Assembly (NCBI GenBank): GCA_018828125.1
Contig: JAHJWB010000006.1
Span: 186,001 to 250,000 of the forward strand
Length of the DNA stretch: 64,000 nt
Reading direction: 5' to 3'
DNA from: Gammaproteobacteria bacterium
GTDB lineage: Bacteria; Pseudomonadota; Gammaproteobacteria; Burkholderiales; Burkholderiaceae_C
Of this stretch, positions 19,184 through 31,735 are shown in pieces. Positions within the stretch are counted from its first letter, which is position 1, and each line of letters starts with the position of its first letter. The translations under genes were made by a program, and so were the position numbers. The notes beneath the pieces were generated by a model. It had not been told where the DNA came from. It saw only the letters and a list, made by a program, of their open reading frames with translations, and ran no database searches.

Positions 19184-19968
19184 TGAGCGCGGAAGCAGTT
19201 CCTGCACCCTCTGCAGCCCCTGCCACTACTGCCACTACGCCCCCCACCCGGCACATCTTGTGCATGAAATGGGGCACGAAATATGGCCCGGAATACGTCA
19301 ACCGGCTCTACGCCATGGTGCGGCGACATTTGACGGGCGATTTTCGCTTCGTGTGCCTGACGGACGATAGCGCTGGCATTCGCAGTGAAGTGACCTGCCT
19401 GCCGATACCTGCGCTGGACCTGCCCCCGGGCATCCCAGAGCGGGGTTGGACCAAACTGGCAACCTTCAGTGCGGATCTGCACGGCCTCACGGGCACCGCC
19501 TTGTTTCTGGATGTGGATGTTGTCGTCACCGGCAGCCTGGACGCATTTTTTACGCAGCCTGGCGAATTCCTGATCATTCACGACTACAAGCGTCCCTGGC
19601 GCGTCACAGGAAACTCATCGGTCTACCGGTTCACGCTGGGCGCACATCCAGATGTGCTGGACCACTTTCGCGGGCATTTCGCCGAGATCCGAGCGCAGTT
19701 CCGCAATGAGCAGGCTTACCTGTCTGACTTCTTGCACCGCCAAGGAAAACTGCAGTACTGGCCTGCAGAATGGTGTCCAAGTTTCAAATACCACGGCATA
19801 CCGACTTGGCCCACCAACTACTGGCGCCCGCCATTTGTGCCTGCGGGTGCGCGCATCGTGATCTTTCACGGTGAATGCAATCCGCCCGATGCGCTGGCAG
19901 GACGCCGCAACCGCCGGTTCCGCTTTATCCGCCCCGCGACATGGGTGGCAGAGCACTGGCACGAGTAG
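19183..19968 (+). CDS. Putative small glycosyltransferase
   Basis: 261 residues starting at the ATG overlapping the yhbY stop. After a low-complexity Ala/Pro/Thr leader it reads CMKWGTKYGPEYVNRLY. It holds a DxD-like motif (FLDVDVVVTGSLDAF), which suggests a GT-A fold enzyme of the GT8/GT32-like kind using a metal-bound nucleotide sugar. A conserved WRVTGNSSVYRF segment and C-terminal HGECNPPDAL follow. Donor and acceptor unknown; coupling to yhbY looks incidental. Confidence 0.65.
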   Translation: MSAEAVPAPSAAPATTATTPPTRHILCMKWGTKYGPEYVNRLYAMVRRHLTGDFRFVCLTDDSAGIRSEVTCLPIPALDLPPGIPERGWTKLATFSADLHGLTGTALFLDVDVVVTGSLDAFFTQPGEFLIIHDYKRPWRVTGNSSVYRFTLGAHPDVLDHFRGHFAEIRAQFRNEQAYLSDFLHRQGKLQYWPAEWCPSFKYHGIPTWPTNYWRPPFVPAGARIVIFHGECNPPDALAGRRNRRFRFIRPATWVAEHWHE

Positions 19969-20046
19969 AGCTGGACGAGAGGCTCGACTAACGCGGCAAT
20001 AAGGCGCGTAACCCGCTTAAACCCGCGAGTGCCTCTGTCGCCCCAT

Positions 20047-20514
20047 TTAAACCGCTGCGGGCTCATCCTCAAAATTCTGCGCAGGAGCGTCATGGCGCAA
20101 GGTTCGCCACAAGACTGCTAGCGCGCAGCACCATTGAAGCGCATACATCGCGGTGCCTACGCTGTGCCACAAGCGCAGGTCTTGCCGGGCGACGATGCGC
20201 GGCGCCACACCAAACTGGGTCAACAACGCCAGCAACAACCCGCCCAATATAAAAACCATAGCAGCTTGCGCCCATGGATGTTGCGCTAGCGCGTGTTTTG
20301 GCTTGGATATAAGCAGCAAAACAAGACAGCAGCCCACAGCCACCCAGGTCTGCGCCGCAAACAACTTGGCAGCCACGAACCCCGCCAGAGCGGGAGTGGG
20401 CAGATGCGAAAACAGGAGTGGCACCACCAGAAAGCCAATGGTGGTCAGACTGCCCCACCAGAGGGCGGCGACCAAGGCTGGCAAGCGGTGAAGCATGGGC
20501 GCCTTGGGGCTCAC
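20047..20514 (-). CDS. DUF4149 membrane protein
   Basis: 155 residues with four hydrophobic segments ([66 protein letters not shown], each quoted in part). It matches the small integral membrane family DUF4149 often found beside greA in beta-proteobacteria. The ATG overlaps the greA stop (ATGA), so it is translationally coupled. Function unknown. A degraded palindromic repeat lies in the middle of the gene (20262-20304). Confidence 0.75.
   Translation of the reverse strand: MSPKAPMLHRLPALVAALWWGSLTTIGFLVVPLLFSHLPTPALAGFVAAKLFAAQTWVAVGCCLVLLLISKPKHALAQHPWAQAAMVFILGGLLLALLTQFGVAPRIVARQDLRLWHSVGTAMYALQWCCALAVLWRTLRHDAPAQNFEDEPAAV
20262..20304. repeat. Degraded palindromic repeat copy inside the DUF4149 gene
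   Basis: On the minus strand the run CTAGCGCAACATCCATGGG then CGCAAGCTGCTATGG resembles the family consensus (CTAGCGCTT-ATCCA-AAGCGCTAGCAGCTAT) but the arms no longer pair fully. It codes for residues between two membrane segments. Confidence 0.4.
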
Positions 20515-20987
20515 AGGTAGCTGACCGCTACCACTTCATAGCGGCGGATGCCGCCCGGGGCCAGCACTTCCGCGGTATCGCCCTCTTCTTTGCCAATCAG
20601 GGCCCGCGCGATGGGGCTGGAGATATTGATCAGGCCTTGCTTCAAATCCGCCTCGTCCTCGCCCACGATCTGGTATTTGACTGTGTCACCAGACTCTTCG
20701 TCTTCCAGTTCGACCGTGGCACCAAAAACGACTTTACCGCCGCCGTCCACGCCGCTGGGGTCAATCACTTGCGCCACCGACAGCTTGCCTTCAATCTCCT
20801 GGATCCGCCCTTCAATGAAACCCTGGCGGTCCTTGGCAGCATCGTAGTCAGCGTTTTCGCTCAGGTCACCTTGCGCACGCGCTTCGGCAATGGCCGTGAT
20901 CACGGCGGGACGCTCCACAGTCTTGAGGCGATGCAACTCTTCCTTGAGCTTCTCGGCGCCGCGCTTGGTAATTGGAATGGTGGCCAT
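20511..20987 (-). CDS. greA: Transcription elongation factor GreA
   Basis: 158 residues from the ATG at 20987 ([18 protein letters not shown]). N-terminal coiled coil with the acidic tip segment [18 protein letters not shown], then the FKBP-like C-terminal domain ending YEVVAVSYL. It rescues backtracked RNA polymerase by stimulating transcript cleavage. Downstream of carB as in many proteobacteria, but separated from it by a strong hairpin, so it likely has its own promoter. Confidence 0.97.
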   Translation of the reverse strand: MATIPITKRGAEKLKEELHRLKTVERPAVITAIAEARAQGDLSENADYDAAKDRQGFIEGRIQEIEGKLSVAQVIDPSGVDGGGKVVFGATVELEDEESGDTVKYQIVGEDEADLKQGLINISSPIARALIGKEEGDTAEVLAPGGIRRYEVVAVSYL

Positions 20988-21090
20988 GGTTTTCAGTCTC
21001 CATAAATCAGTACGGCGGCAGCACCAAAGGCACTGTTGCCGTTGGGTCCACACCTGCGTGACTCCCGGCCCGCAAGGCATTCATGACCCT

Positions 21091-21125
21091 ACAAAAGGAA
21101 ACCGCCGCGCGTTGCCGCGCGGCGG
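21091..21125 (-). terminator. Terminator after carB
   Basis: CCGCCGCGCG (21102-21111) and CGCGCGGCGG (21116-21125) form a perfect 10-base-pair stem with a 4-base loop. On the minus strand it is followed by TTTCCTTTTG. It lies 39 bases past the carB stop and before greA. Confidence 0.7.
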
Positions 21126-21164
21126 TGTCTGTTCAAGCGAAGATTATGCCGCCTTTACCAGGGC

Positions 21165-24431
<3,267 letters not shown>

Positions 24432-24441
24432 GGTGCGTCGA

Positions 24442-24867
24442 TCAATTGATCGTGGGTTCGGCTGCCTGGGGGCTGGGTGTCGAGGGAGGTGCGGCCGCAT
24501 CAGCAGCGGGCGCACGCCGCGCGGTCAGTTTGGCGAGCAACGCCTCGACCCGAGCGGCAGGAAGGTTTTTCTGCATCAACTGCAGTAAACCGTCGCCTTG
24601 AATCAGCGGGCGGAGGACTTCTTCTTCTGCGTCATAAAACGTGACTTCCCACTCCTGCAGCAACTCATCAAACTCAGCATCATCCAACGTCTTGCCCTTG
24701 GCCACCAGGGTCACCAAAGGCATGGCCTTGTTGTCGATGAATGCTTTTTTGTAGGGCTTTTGCTGCCAACGCTCGGTGAACCACTCGCGGTGGGGCGACG
24801 GCAATGTCAGAACGCGCTTGTAGATCGCCTTTTCAAGCGACGCAGCGGGGAAGCTGAACAGTTTCAT
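24442..24867 (-). CDS. Conserved hypothetical protein between carA and carB
   Basis: 141 residues with no family I can name. It opens [24 protein letters not shown], has a highly charged helical middle ([19 protein letters not shown]) and ends in an Ala/Pro-rich tail. Spacing of 20 bases from carA and 10 from carB makes it part of the car operon. Composition and codon use look like those of the neighbours, so it is a real gene. A role linked to carbamoyl-phosphate synthesis is only suggested by position. Confidence 0.7.
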   Translation of the reverse strand: MKLFSFPAASLEKAIYKRVLTLPSPHREWFTERWQQKPYKKAFIDNKAMPLVTLVAKGKTLDDAEFDELLQEWEVTFYDAEEEVLRPLIQGDGLLQLMQKNLPAARVEALLAKLTARRAPAADAAAPPSTPSPQAAEPTIN

Positions 24868-24887
24868 GGCACGGACTCCTCAGTGAC

Positions 24888-26060
24888 TCAAAGAGCCTTG
24901 GCGGCGCGCATGGCGTCGGTAAAGCGCTCGAAGAGATAGCCAATGTCGTGCGGCCCCGGAGACGCCTCTGGGTGCCCCTGGAAACAGAACGCAGGCTTGT
25001 CGACGTGCACAAGGCCTTGCAGGGTTCCATCGAAAAGGCTCACATGGGTGGCACGTAAGTTGGAGGGCAACGAGTCCATGTCGACGGCAAACCCGTGGTT
25101 CTGGCTGGTGATGCTGACGCGGCCCGTGTCCAGATCCTTGACCGGATGGTTGGCGCCATGGTGGCTGTGGGTCATCTTGAAAGTCTTGGCACCAGCGGCC
25201 AACGCCATGATCTGGTGGCCCAGGCAAATACCAAACGTTGGCATGCCGCTATTCACGATGGCGCGCGTAGCGTCGATGGCGTAATCACAGGGCTCCGGAT
25301 CGCCAGGGCCGTTGGAGAGAAACACCCCATCGGGCTTGAGCGCCAGCACATCCGCAGCGGTGGTTTGCGCAGGTACTACTGTCACCTTGCACCCACGCTC
25401 TGCCAACATGCGCAGGATGTTCTTCTTCACCCCAAAGTCGTAGGCCACCACGTGGAACTGCGGGTCGGACAGTTCACCGTATCCAGCACCCAGCTTCCAC
25501 TCCGTCTGGGTCCAGTCATAGCGCTCGGCGGTGGACACTACCTTGGCAAGATCCAACCCAGCCATGTTGGGTGCTGCCTTGGCTTTCGCGATGGCCTCAT
25601 CGACCAGCGCTTGCGTCACCGCCTGCCCTGCTGCCAAGCCCACGATGGCGCCATTCTGTGCGCCCTTGCTGCGCAGCAGACGGGTCAGCTTGCGGGTGTC
25701 GATGTTGGCAATGGCAACCGCTTTTTCGCGCACAAGATACTGCGAGAGCGTTTCGGTAGAGCGGAAATTGCTGGCGATCAAAGGGAGGTCTTTGATGATC
25801 AGACCCGCGGCATGGATCTTCTCGGCTTCGACGTCCTCAGCGTTCACGCCGTAGTTGCCAATGTGCGGATACGTGAGGGTCACGATCTGCTGGCAGTAGC
25901 TCGGGTCGGTGAGGATTTCCTGGTAGCCGGTGATAGAGGTGTTGAACACCACTTCACCGACCGTGGTGCCCGTGGCACCGATCGAGTTGCCGATAAAGAC
26001 CGTGCCGTCTGCGAGCGCCAGGATGGCGGGCGGGAAGGTTCCCTGTAGAGACAAAAGCAC
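24888..26060 (-). CDS. carA: Carbamoyl-phosphate synthase small subunit CarA
   Basis: 390 residues from a GTG at 26060 ([16 protein letters not shown]), preferred because GGAGA precedes it at good distance and homologues start LLSLQGT. N-terminal CPSase domain ([19 protein letters not shown]) and C-terminal class I glutaminase with the nucleophile Cys in GICLGHQ and His/Glu in [13 protein letters not shown]. It feeds ammonia to CarB. First gene of carA-orf-carB; a TATAAT promoter lies about 140 bases upstream. Confidence 0.97.
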   Translation of the reverse strand: MLLSLQGTFPPAILALADGTVFIGNSIGATGTTVGEVVFNTSITGYQEILTDPSYCQQIVTLTYPHIGNYGVNAEDVEAEKIHAAGLIIKDLPLIASNFRSTETLSQYLVREKAVAIANIDTRKLTRLLRSKGAQNGAIVGLAAGQAVTQALVDEAIAKAKAAPNMAGLDLAKVVSTAERYDWTQTEWKLGAGYGELSDPQFHVVAYDFGVKKNILRMLAERGCKVTVVPAQTTAADVLALKPDGVFLSNGPGDPEPCDYAIDATRAIVNSGMPTFGICLGHQIMALAAGAKTFKMTHSHHGANHPVKDLDTGRVSITSQNHGFAVDMDSLPSNLRATHVSLFDGTLQGLVHVDKPAFCFQGHPEASPGPHDIGYLFERFTDAMRAAKAL

Positions 26061-26201
26061 TGGGTTCTCCGGATGGTTACGGTCGCCCGGCGCCTGCAGG
26101 CCGCTTGCAATTGGTGTTTGCAATCGAGTACCAGCGGCTGCTCTCAGATGGATTGTTGCTTTGGGTGCGGTCGGGCGACGCTGTTGCGAGAAAAGCCCCC
26201 G

Positions 26202-26232
26202 ATTATACCCCTCGCCCTTACAACCTCATCAA
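26202..26232 (-). promoter_or_regulatory. carA: Probable carA promoter
   Basis: On the minus strand TATAAT (26202-26207) with TTGATG 19 bases upstream (26227-26232). The predicted start gives a leader of about 135 bases before the carA GTG. The leader contains TTGCAAACACCAATTGCAA, a partly symmetric segment. Nothing else is seen in the 322 bases between carA and trmH (26061-26382). Confidence 0.5.
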
Positions 26233-26382
26233 CGGAGCGGGAAGCCCTCCAAACCTGCGACGGACCACTACAAACTGCCGTCGACGGGGCGCCCATGAAC
26301 GAAGAACACCTGAGAGGCGGAGTCCGACGGTGTCAAAAGCGGGCGAAGCACGTGCAGAAATTGGGGGCGTTGACTTGGCCTT

Positions 26383-27156
26383 CTACCGACCCGCCCCGCT
26401 TTGGTGCAGGCAAATCGCCGCCGCTGCGGCCACATTCAGCGACTCCTCTCCGCCAGGTTGGGCAATCCGAATCCGCATTGCGGCGCGGGCTTCCAAAATC
26501 GCGGAAACGCCCTGCCCCTCGTGCCCCATGACCCAAGCGCAAGGCCAAGGCAATGCAGCACGGTGCAAAAACTCACCGGCGTGCGAGCTGGTGACCAGTA
26601 TGGGGAGTTCCAATGCCTGCAAGTCGTCGGCCCCAACGCCTTCTATCAAATCCACAGCGAAATGGGCTCCCATGCCCGCGCGGAGGACTTTGGGGGACCA
26701 GAGCGCCGCACTGCCTTTGATGGCGACCACCTGGCGAAACCCAAAGGCCGACGCACTGCGCAGGATGGACCCCACATTACCCGCATCCTGCACCCGATCA
26801 AGCACCACGGTGCCCACACCGGACTGCAACAGGGCGGGCTCCGGCATATCGAGAATGAATCCCATGCGGGCGGGGGATTCCAGGCCGCTGATGTCCGTAA
26901 ACAGCGCATCTGCCAACACTATTACTTTAGTAGCTGCAAGCTCCCATTCCACCTGCGCCAGAGGCCAAAAAGACTCTGAAAACACCGCAATGGCAGGATG
27001 CCGACCGCGGGCCATCGCTGCTCGGCACAGATGATCACCCTCCAGCCAGACACGCCCTTGTTTTCGGTATGCCGTCGAGTCTTGCGCCAAACGGCGCAAG
27101 TCTTTCACGAAAGGGTTGTCTCGCGAATGAATGGCAGTGACAGGCGAAGAAGTCAT
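26383..27156 (-). CDS. TrmH/SpoU-family RNA 2'-O-methyltransferase
   Basis: 257 residues. An N-terminal L30e-like substrate-binding domain is followed by the SPOUT domain with its three motifs: DRVQDAGNVGSILRSA, WVMGHEGQGVS and IRIAQPGGEESLNVAAAAAI. The target (rRNA or tRNA) cannot be named from sequence. Last gene of the rpsB-to-trmH cluster, 12 bases after rnhB. A half copy of the palindromic repeat family seems present near 26918-26945. Confidence 0.9.
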   Translation of the reverse strand: MTSSPVTAIHSRDNPFVKDLRRLAQDSTAYRKQGRVWLEGDHLCRAAMARGRHPAIAVFSESFWPLAQVEWELAATKVIVLADALFTDISGLESPARMGFILDMPEPALLQSGVGTVVLDRVQDAGNVGSILRSASAFGFRQVVAIKGSAALWSPKVLRAGMGAHFAVDLIEGVGADDLQALELPILVTSSHAGEFLHRAALPWPCAWVMGHEGQGVSAILEARAAMRIRIAQPGGEESLNVAAAAAICLHQSGAGR

Positions 27157-27168
27157 CGGAAGTTGCAG

Positions 27169-27801
27169 CTAGGAAAGGCTCAAGATGCGTTGCGCAACCG
27201 GGGCGAACGAGCGGCGGTGATGAATGCAGGCGCCATGCTCGCGCAGCGCCTCCATGTGCATCGCGGTGCCATAACCTTTGTGTCCGGCAAACCCATACTC
27301 TGGAAACTCTGCGTCGACCTGGGCGCACCACCGGTCGCGGTGCACCTTGGCCAGGATGGAGGCTGCAGAGATAGCGGGAACCAGCGCATCGCCCTTGACG
27401 ATGGCTTCTGCGGGGATATCGAGCATGGGCAGCCGGTTGCCATCGACGAGCACCATCGCTGGCTTGAGCCGCAGGCCCAGCACCGCCCGGCGCATCGCCA
27501 GGAGCGTGGCTTGCAGAATGTTGAGTTGATCAATCTCTTCCACACTGGCCTGCGCGATGCTGCAGCACAGCGCCTTGGCACGGATCTCGTCGTAAAGCTT
27601 GTCACGGCGCGCCGGAGTGAGCTTCTTCGAATCGGCCAGCCCTGCAATGGGATGAAGGTCGTCCAGAATCACGGCAGCAGCCACCACAGGGCCCGCCAAA
27701 GGGCCTCGCCCGGCCTCATCCACGCCAGCGACCAGGCCCGGCGGATGCCATGGCAGGCAAACCTGCTCAGGCAGCGGGGGAGAGGATTTTCTGGATCGCA
27801 T
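27169..27801 (-). CDS. rnhB: Ribonuclease HII
   Basis: 210 residues from the ATG at 27801 ([13 protein letters not shown]). It removes ribonucleotides from RNA-DNA hybrids. Active-site acidic residues lie in [20 protein letters not shown] (Asp, Glu), [13 protein letters not shown] and VDGNRLP; the C-terminal HRRSF is typical. The start lies inside the 3' end of lpxB, giving a 35-base overlap, so the N-terminal dozen residues may be a lineage extension. Confidence 0.95.
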   Translation of the reverse strand: MRSRKSSPPLPEQVCLPWHPPGLVAGVDEAGRGPLAGPVVAAAVILDDLHPIAGLADSKKLTPARRDKLYDEIRAKALCCSIAQASVEEIDQLNILQATLLAMRRAVLGLRLKPAMVLVDGNRLPMLDIPAEAIVKGDALVPAISAASILAKVHRDRWCAQVDAEFPEYGFAGHKGYGTAMHMEALREHGACIHHRRSFAPVAQRILSLS

Positions 27802-28930
27802 CGGCAGCCAATTGAGGAGTGTTGCGTCGCAGGCTTTCGTGCAGTGCGGTAAAGCGCTGCTCCAGAGCTGCAATTTTCTGAGGATTATTGTGCCTCGCGT
27901 CCAACCATGCGAGCGTCGCGTCGCAAAGGGCTTCTGGCGTGGCAGCGTCCTGAATCAGTTCCGGCACCACAAAATCGCGGCACAGAATATTGGGCAAACC
28001 AACCCAGGGCTGCAACTGCTTTCGGCGCATGAGCCACCAACTCAGCGGGTGCATGTGGTAACCGATGACCATGGGGCGCTTGAAAAGCGCTGCTTCCAGC
28101 GTGGCAGTGCCGCTGGCGATCAACGTAACGTCGCACGCAGCAAGCACAGCGTGGGACTGGCCTTCCACGATCTGTACCGCGTCCCCCAAGCCACACGCAT
28201 GGGAGACCTGCACGATTCGATTGCGTAAAACGGGAACGGCAGGAACTACCAATTTGATAGCTGGTCGCGCTTGTCGAATAAGCGCTGCAGCCCTAAAGAA
28301 GGGTTGCGCTATGTATTCGATCTCTGAAGAACGACTGCCCGGCAGGATGGCAAGCACCACGTCAGACTCGTGAAGTCCGAGCCGCGCCCGGGCAGCCGCG
28401 CGGTCTGGCACCATCGGGATCACACCAGCCAGGGGATGGCCCACATAGGTCGCGGCGATGCCATGCTGCGCCAGCAGCGCTGGTTCGAACGGAAAGATGC
28501 ACAGCACGTGGTCCACACTGCGCCGAATCTTCTCAATTCTGTCTGCCCGCCACGCCCAGATGGATGGACACACGAAATGCACCGTCTTGATGCCAGCGGC
28601 ACGCAGGTCCGCTTCAAGGCCCAGATTGAAATCAGGGGCATCGACACCAATGAAAACATCCGGGCGCTCCATGAGCAAGCGCTCTCGCAGTTGCTTGCGG
28701 ATGCCCAGAAGTTCGCGCAGCCGGCGCAGCACTTCCATGCTGTAGCCGTGCACAGCAAGTTTTTCACTGGGCCACCAGGCATCAAAACCACGGCGTGCCA
28801 TCTGGGGGCCGCCAATACCGCAGGACGTCAACCCAGGCCAATGGGCCTGCATCCCGTCGATCAGCAAGCCTGCCAACAAATCACCCGAAGTCTCGCCCGC
28901 CACCATGGCGACGCGGGGGGAAACAGTCAT
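27767..28930 (-). CDS. lpxB: Lipid A disaccharide synthase LpxB
   Basis: 387 residues. It joins UDP-2,3-diacylglucosamine and lipid X to make the lipid A disaccharide at the inner membrane. N-terminal [15 protein letters not shown], the [11 protein letters not shown] block, [26 protein letters not shown] and [19 protein letters not shown] are family hallmarks. A palindromic repeat copy (28248-28300) encodes the segment around [13 protein letters not shown] without breaking frame. Follows lpxA after 11 bases. Confidence 0.97.
   Translation of the reverse strand: MTVSPRVAMVAGETSGDLLAGLLIDGMQAHWPGLTSCGIGGPQMARRGFDAWWPSEKLAVHGYSMEVLRRLRELLGIRKQLRERLLMERPDVFIGVDAPDFNLGLEADLRAAGIKTVHFVCPSIWAWRADRIEKIRRSVDHVLCIFPFEPALLAQHGIAATYVGHPLAGVIPMVPDRAAARARLGLHESDVVLAILPGSRSSEIEYIAQPFFRAAALIRQARPAIKLVVPAVPVLRNRIVQVSHACGLGDAVQIVEGQSHAVLAACDVTLIASGTATLEAALFKRPMVIGYHMHPLSWWLMRRKQLQPWVGLPNILCRDFVVPELIQDAATPEALCDATLAWLDARHNNPQKIAALEQRFTALHESLRRNTPQLAADAIQKILSPAA
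28248..28300. repeat. Palindromic repeat copy inside lpxB
   Basis: GCGCTT (28267-28272) and AAGCGC (28280-28285) pair, and the flanks TTGATAGCTGG before and TGCAGCCCTAAAG after match the extended family consensus well. It is one of the best preserved intragenic copies and encodes part of the region [14 protein letters not shown]. Confidence 0.65.
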
Positions 28931-28941
28931 GAAACGCTCCC

Positions 28942-29730
28942 TCAGCGCGCAATGCCGCGCGTGGAGCCATCGAGGAAGGCCAGCACCAGGGCAATGTCGG
29001 CGGCAGCTTCGGGATGGGCGGCCGGCAACTGGCCCATGGCGGTGCGCGCGGCCTCCAGAGTCAACCCCTGGCGGTACAACAATCGGTGCATCTGCTTGAT
29101 GCCCGCCACGCGCGCGGGGGAAAAACCCCGGCGTCGCAGCCCCTCCAGATTGAGCCCTCGCACGGCCAGGGGGTTACCGTCCACCATCATGAAAGGGGGG
29201 ACGTCCTGCGAGATGTGGCTTGCGAACCCCGCCATGACATGGGCACCCACCTTGACGAACTGGTGGATACCCGTCAGTCCACCGATGATGGCCTGATCAT
29301 CCACCTGAACGTGGCCGGCAAGAGTGGCGTTGTTGGCGAGAATGGTCTGGTTGCCCACTAGGCAATCGTGCGCGATGTGCACGTAAGCCATGATCCAGTT
29401 ATCATCGCCGACGGTGGTCACACCCTTGTCCTGCGTGGTCCCCAGATTGAAGGTGCAGAACTCGCGGATGGTGTTGCGGTTGCCGATGACCAGTCGCGTC
29501 GGCTCACCCGCGTATTTCTTGTCTTGAGGTGCCGCCCCCAGCGAAGCAAACTGAAAAATGTGGTTGTCTTCGCCAATGGTGGTGCGCCCTTCGATCACGC
29601 AATGCGCCCCCACCGTGGTGCCCTGGCCGATCACCACATGCGGGCCAATCACGGTGTAAGGCCCCACCGTCACGGAGGGATCAATATCGGCGCCCGCCTC
29701 AACAATGGCAGTGGGATGAATGTTGCTCAC
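28942..29730 (-). CDS. lpxA: UDP-N-acetylglucosamine acyltransferase LpxA
   Basis: 262 residues of a left-handed beta-helix made of hexapeptide repeats ([16 protein letters not shown] and similar). The catalytic His lies in the [13 protein letters not shown] region. It transfers 3-hydroxyacyl from ACP to UDP-GlcNAc, the first lipid A step. The C-terminal helical part ends [10 protein letters not shown]. Sits between fabZ and lpxB in the standard order. Confidence 0.97.
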   Translation of the reverse strand: MSNIHPTAIVEAGADIDPSVTVGPYTVIGPHVVIGQGTTVGAHCVIEGRTTIGEDNHIFQFASLGAAPQDKKYAGEPTRLVIGNRNTIREFCTFNLGTTQDKGVTTVGDDNWIMAYVHIAHDCLVGNQTILANNATLAGHVQVDDQAIIGGLTGIHQFVKVGAHVMAGFASHISQDVPPFMMVDGNPLAVRGLNLEGLRRRGFSPARVAGIKQMHRLLYRQGLTLEAARTAMGQLPAAHPEAAADIALVLAFLDGSTRGIAR

Positions 29731-29751
29731 GATCCAGTCGGCCTGCGTCGT

Positions 29752-30192
29752 TCAGCCCACGCTGCGCATGGTGCACATGAGTTCAGCTTCGCAAGCCACC
29801 TCATCGCCCACACTGGCAACGCCCTTGAACTTCCAGATGCCACCTCGCACGCGGTCGATGGTGATGACAAGGATCAGCTGATCGCCCGGCTCCACAGGGC
29901 GCTTGAAACGTGCGCCGTCGATCCCGACAAAGTAATAGATATTGTTTTCGTCGGGCACCTTGCCCATGGCATCAAATGCCAGCAAGCCTGCGGCCTGTGC
30001 CAGCGCCTCCAGGATGAGCACACCCGGCATGACCGGACGGCCTGGGAAATGCCCCATGAAATAGGGCTCGTTGAACGTGACGTTCTTGATGGCCTTGATA
30101 CGAGTGTTGCTCTCAAGCTCAATCACCTTGTCCACCAGCAAAAATGGGTAGCGGTGGGGCAGTTGCTTGAGAATTGCGTGAATATCCATCAT
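29752..30192 (-). CDS. fabZ: 3-hydroxyacyl-ACP dehydratase FabZ
   Basis: 146 residues from [17 protein letters not shown]; the second ATG at 30189 is an alternative start. The hot-dog fold active-site loop [20 protein letters not shown] contains the catalytic His and Glu. It dehydrates hydroxyacyl-ACP in fatty acid synthesis and competes with LpxA for substrate, which explains the gene order lpxD-fabZ-lpxA. Confidence 0.97.
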   Translation of the reverse strand: MMDIHAILKQLPHRYPFLLVDKVIELESNTRIKAIKNVTFNEPYFMGHFPGRPVMPGVLILEALAQAAGLLAFDAMGKVPDENNIYYFVGIDGARFKRPVEPGDQLILVITIDRVRGGIWKFKGVASVGDEVACEAELMCTMRSVG

Positions 30193-30208
30193 CGAGTTGT
30201 TCTTCCGT

Positions 30209-31189
30209 TCATGCTGCTTTGAGAGCCTGCTCCAGCGCTTTGATGCGCTCGCGCAAGCTGTGCAGTTGTTTGAGTGTCGCAGCGTTTTTTTCCCAGCGCG
30301 CATTGTCGTCGATGGGGAACATGCCGGTGTACTGCCCAGGCTGGTTCAGCGAGCGGGTGACTACGGTGGCCGCCGATATGTGCACGTGATCGGCCAGTGC
30401 GAGGTGCCCCAGCACAATGGCGCCCCCGCCCACCGTACAGTGAGCACCAATCGTCGCACTGCCCGCCACGCCGACACATCCGGCCATTGCGGAGTGTTTG
30501 CCAATGCGTACGTTGTGGCCAATCTGGATGAGGTTGTCGAGCTTGACACCGTCTTCGATCACGGTGTCCTGCAAGGCACCGCGGTCGATGCAGGTGTTGG
30601 CGCCGATCTCGACGTCATCACCAATGCGCACGGCGCCCAGCTGTTCGATCTTGATCCACTGCCCGTTCTCCGGTGCAAAACCAAAACCATCCGCCCCGAT
30701 CACCACGCCAGAATGGACAATACAGCGCGCGCCAATATGGCAACCTTCGCCCACCGTGACGCGGGACTTGAGCACCGTCCCCGCACCAATGCGCGCGCCA
30801 CGCTCCACCACACAAAGGGGGCCAATGGTCGCCGAAGGGTGCACCTGAGCGGTCGCATCCACCACTGCGCTGGCGTGAACGCCACCCGCCACTGCAGGCG
30901 CATTGCGCTGGCGCCACAGTTGGGTGGCACGTGCAAAATAGACGTAGGGGTTGTCCGCCACGATACAAGCGCCGCGTGCCAACGCCACTTCGCGCATCGC
31001 GGGCGCCACAATGACACAGGCCGCCCGGGAGGCGGCCAGTTGCTGCTGGTAGCGGGGGTTGCTCAGGAAACTCAGGTCTCCTGGGCCAGCGACCTCCAGT
31101 GGCGCGATGCGGGAGATAGGAGTGTCATACCCTCCTCCTTCGAGCGAGCCACCGAGCGCATCCACGATGTGCCCGAGTAACAAGCTCAC
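30209..31189 (-). CDS. lpxD: UDP-3-O-acylglucosamine N-acyltransferase LpxD
   Basis: 326 residues. An N-terminal uridine-binding domain ([19 protein letters not shown]) is followed by hexapeptide repeats ([20 protein letters not shown]). The catalytic His sits in the [16 protein letters not shown] stretch, and a C-terminal helix ends it. It adds the second acyl chain in lipid A assembly. Lies 24 bases after skp. Confidence 0.97.
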   Translation of the reverse strand: MSLLLGHIVDALGGSLEGGGYDTPISRIAPLEVAGPGDLSFLSNPRYQQQLAASRAACVIVAPAMREVALARGACIVADNPYVYFARATQLWRQRNAPAVAGGVHASAVVDATAQVHPSATIGPLCVVERGARIGAGTVLKSRVTVGEGCHIGARCIVHSGVVIGADGFGFAPENGQWIKIEQLGAVRIGDDVEIGANTCIDRGALQDTVIEDGVKLDNLIQIGHNVRIGKHSAMAGCVGVAGSATIGAHCTVGGGAIVLGHLALADHVHISAATVVTRSLNQPGQYTGMFPIDDNARWEKNAATLKQLHSLRERIKALEQALKAA

Positions 31190-31213
31190 GCGCTAGCCTC
31201 TCGACGGAGCGAT

Positions 31214-31735
31214 TTACTTGGCACCAACGGAGGCATTCAGCGCCTTGATCACCTTGTCGGTGATGTCGTGCTTAGGGTTGATGTAAACGGCCTCTTGCAA
31301 GATGACGTCGTACTTTTCTGCCTCGGCCACTTGCTTCACCACCTTATTGGCACGCTCCAAAACTTGGGAGAGTTCCTCATTCTTGCGCGCGGTCAGATCT
31401 TCTTGGAACTCACGGCGCTTGCGCTGAAATTCACGGTCCTGGTCGACCAGTTGGCGCTGGCGCATCGTGCGCTGACTTTCAGCCATCGTGGGCGCCTCGC
31501 GCTCAAATTTTTCAGACGCAGTTTTCAATGTGTTGCCCATGTCGAGCAACTCTTTTTCGCGGCGGGAAAACTCTTGCTCCAACTTGGTTTGCGCGGCCTT
31601 GGCCGTGTTGGCTTCGCGGAAGATGCGATCAGTGTTGACAAAGCCTGCTTTGAATTCTTGCGCTTGAGCAGGCGCTGCGATGGCAAGGGAGCCAAGCAAC
31701 AGGGCCAAAGAGATATGGCGAGAAAAGGATTTCAT
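31214..31735 (-). CDS. skp: Periplasmic chaperone Skp/OmpH
   Basis: 173 residues. A signal peptide (MKSFSRHISLALLLG..PAQA) is cleaved near residue 25. The mature part opens FKAGFVNTDRIFREANTAK and continues as long charged helices, the jellyfish-tentacle coiled coil of the Skp trimer, ending VIKALNASVGAK. It carries unfolded outer-membrane proteins to BamA. The bamA TAA overlaps its ATG by one base (TAATG). Confidence 0.95.
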   Translation of the reverse strand: MKSFSRHISLALLLGSLAIAAPAQAQEFKAGFVNTDRIFREANTAKAAQTKLEQEFSRREKELLDMGNTLKTASEKFEREAPTMAESQRTMRQRQLVDQDREFQRKRREFQEDLTARKNEELSQVLERANKVVKQVAEAEKYDVILQEAVYINPKHDITDKVIKALNASVGAK

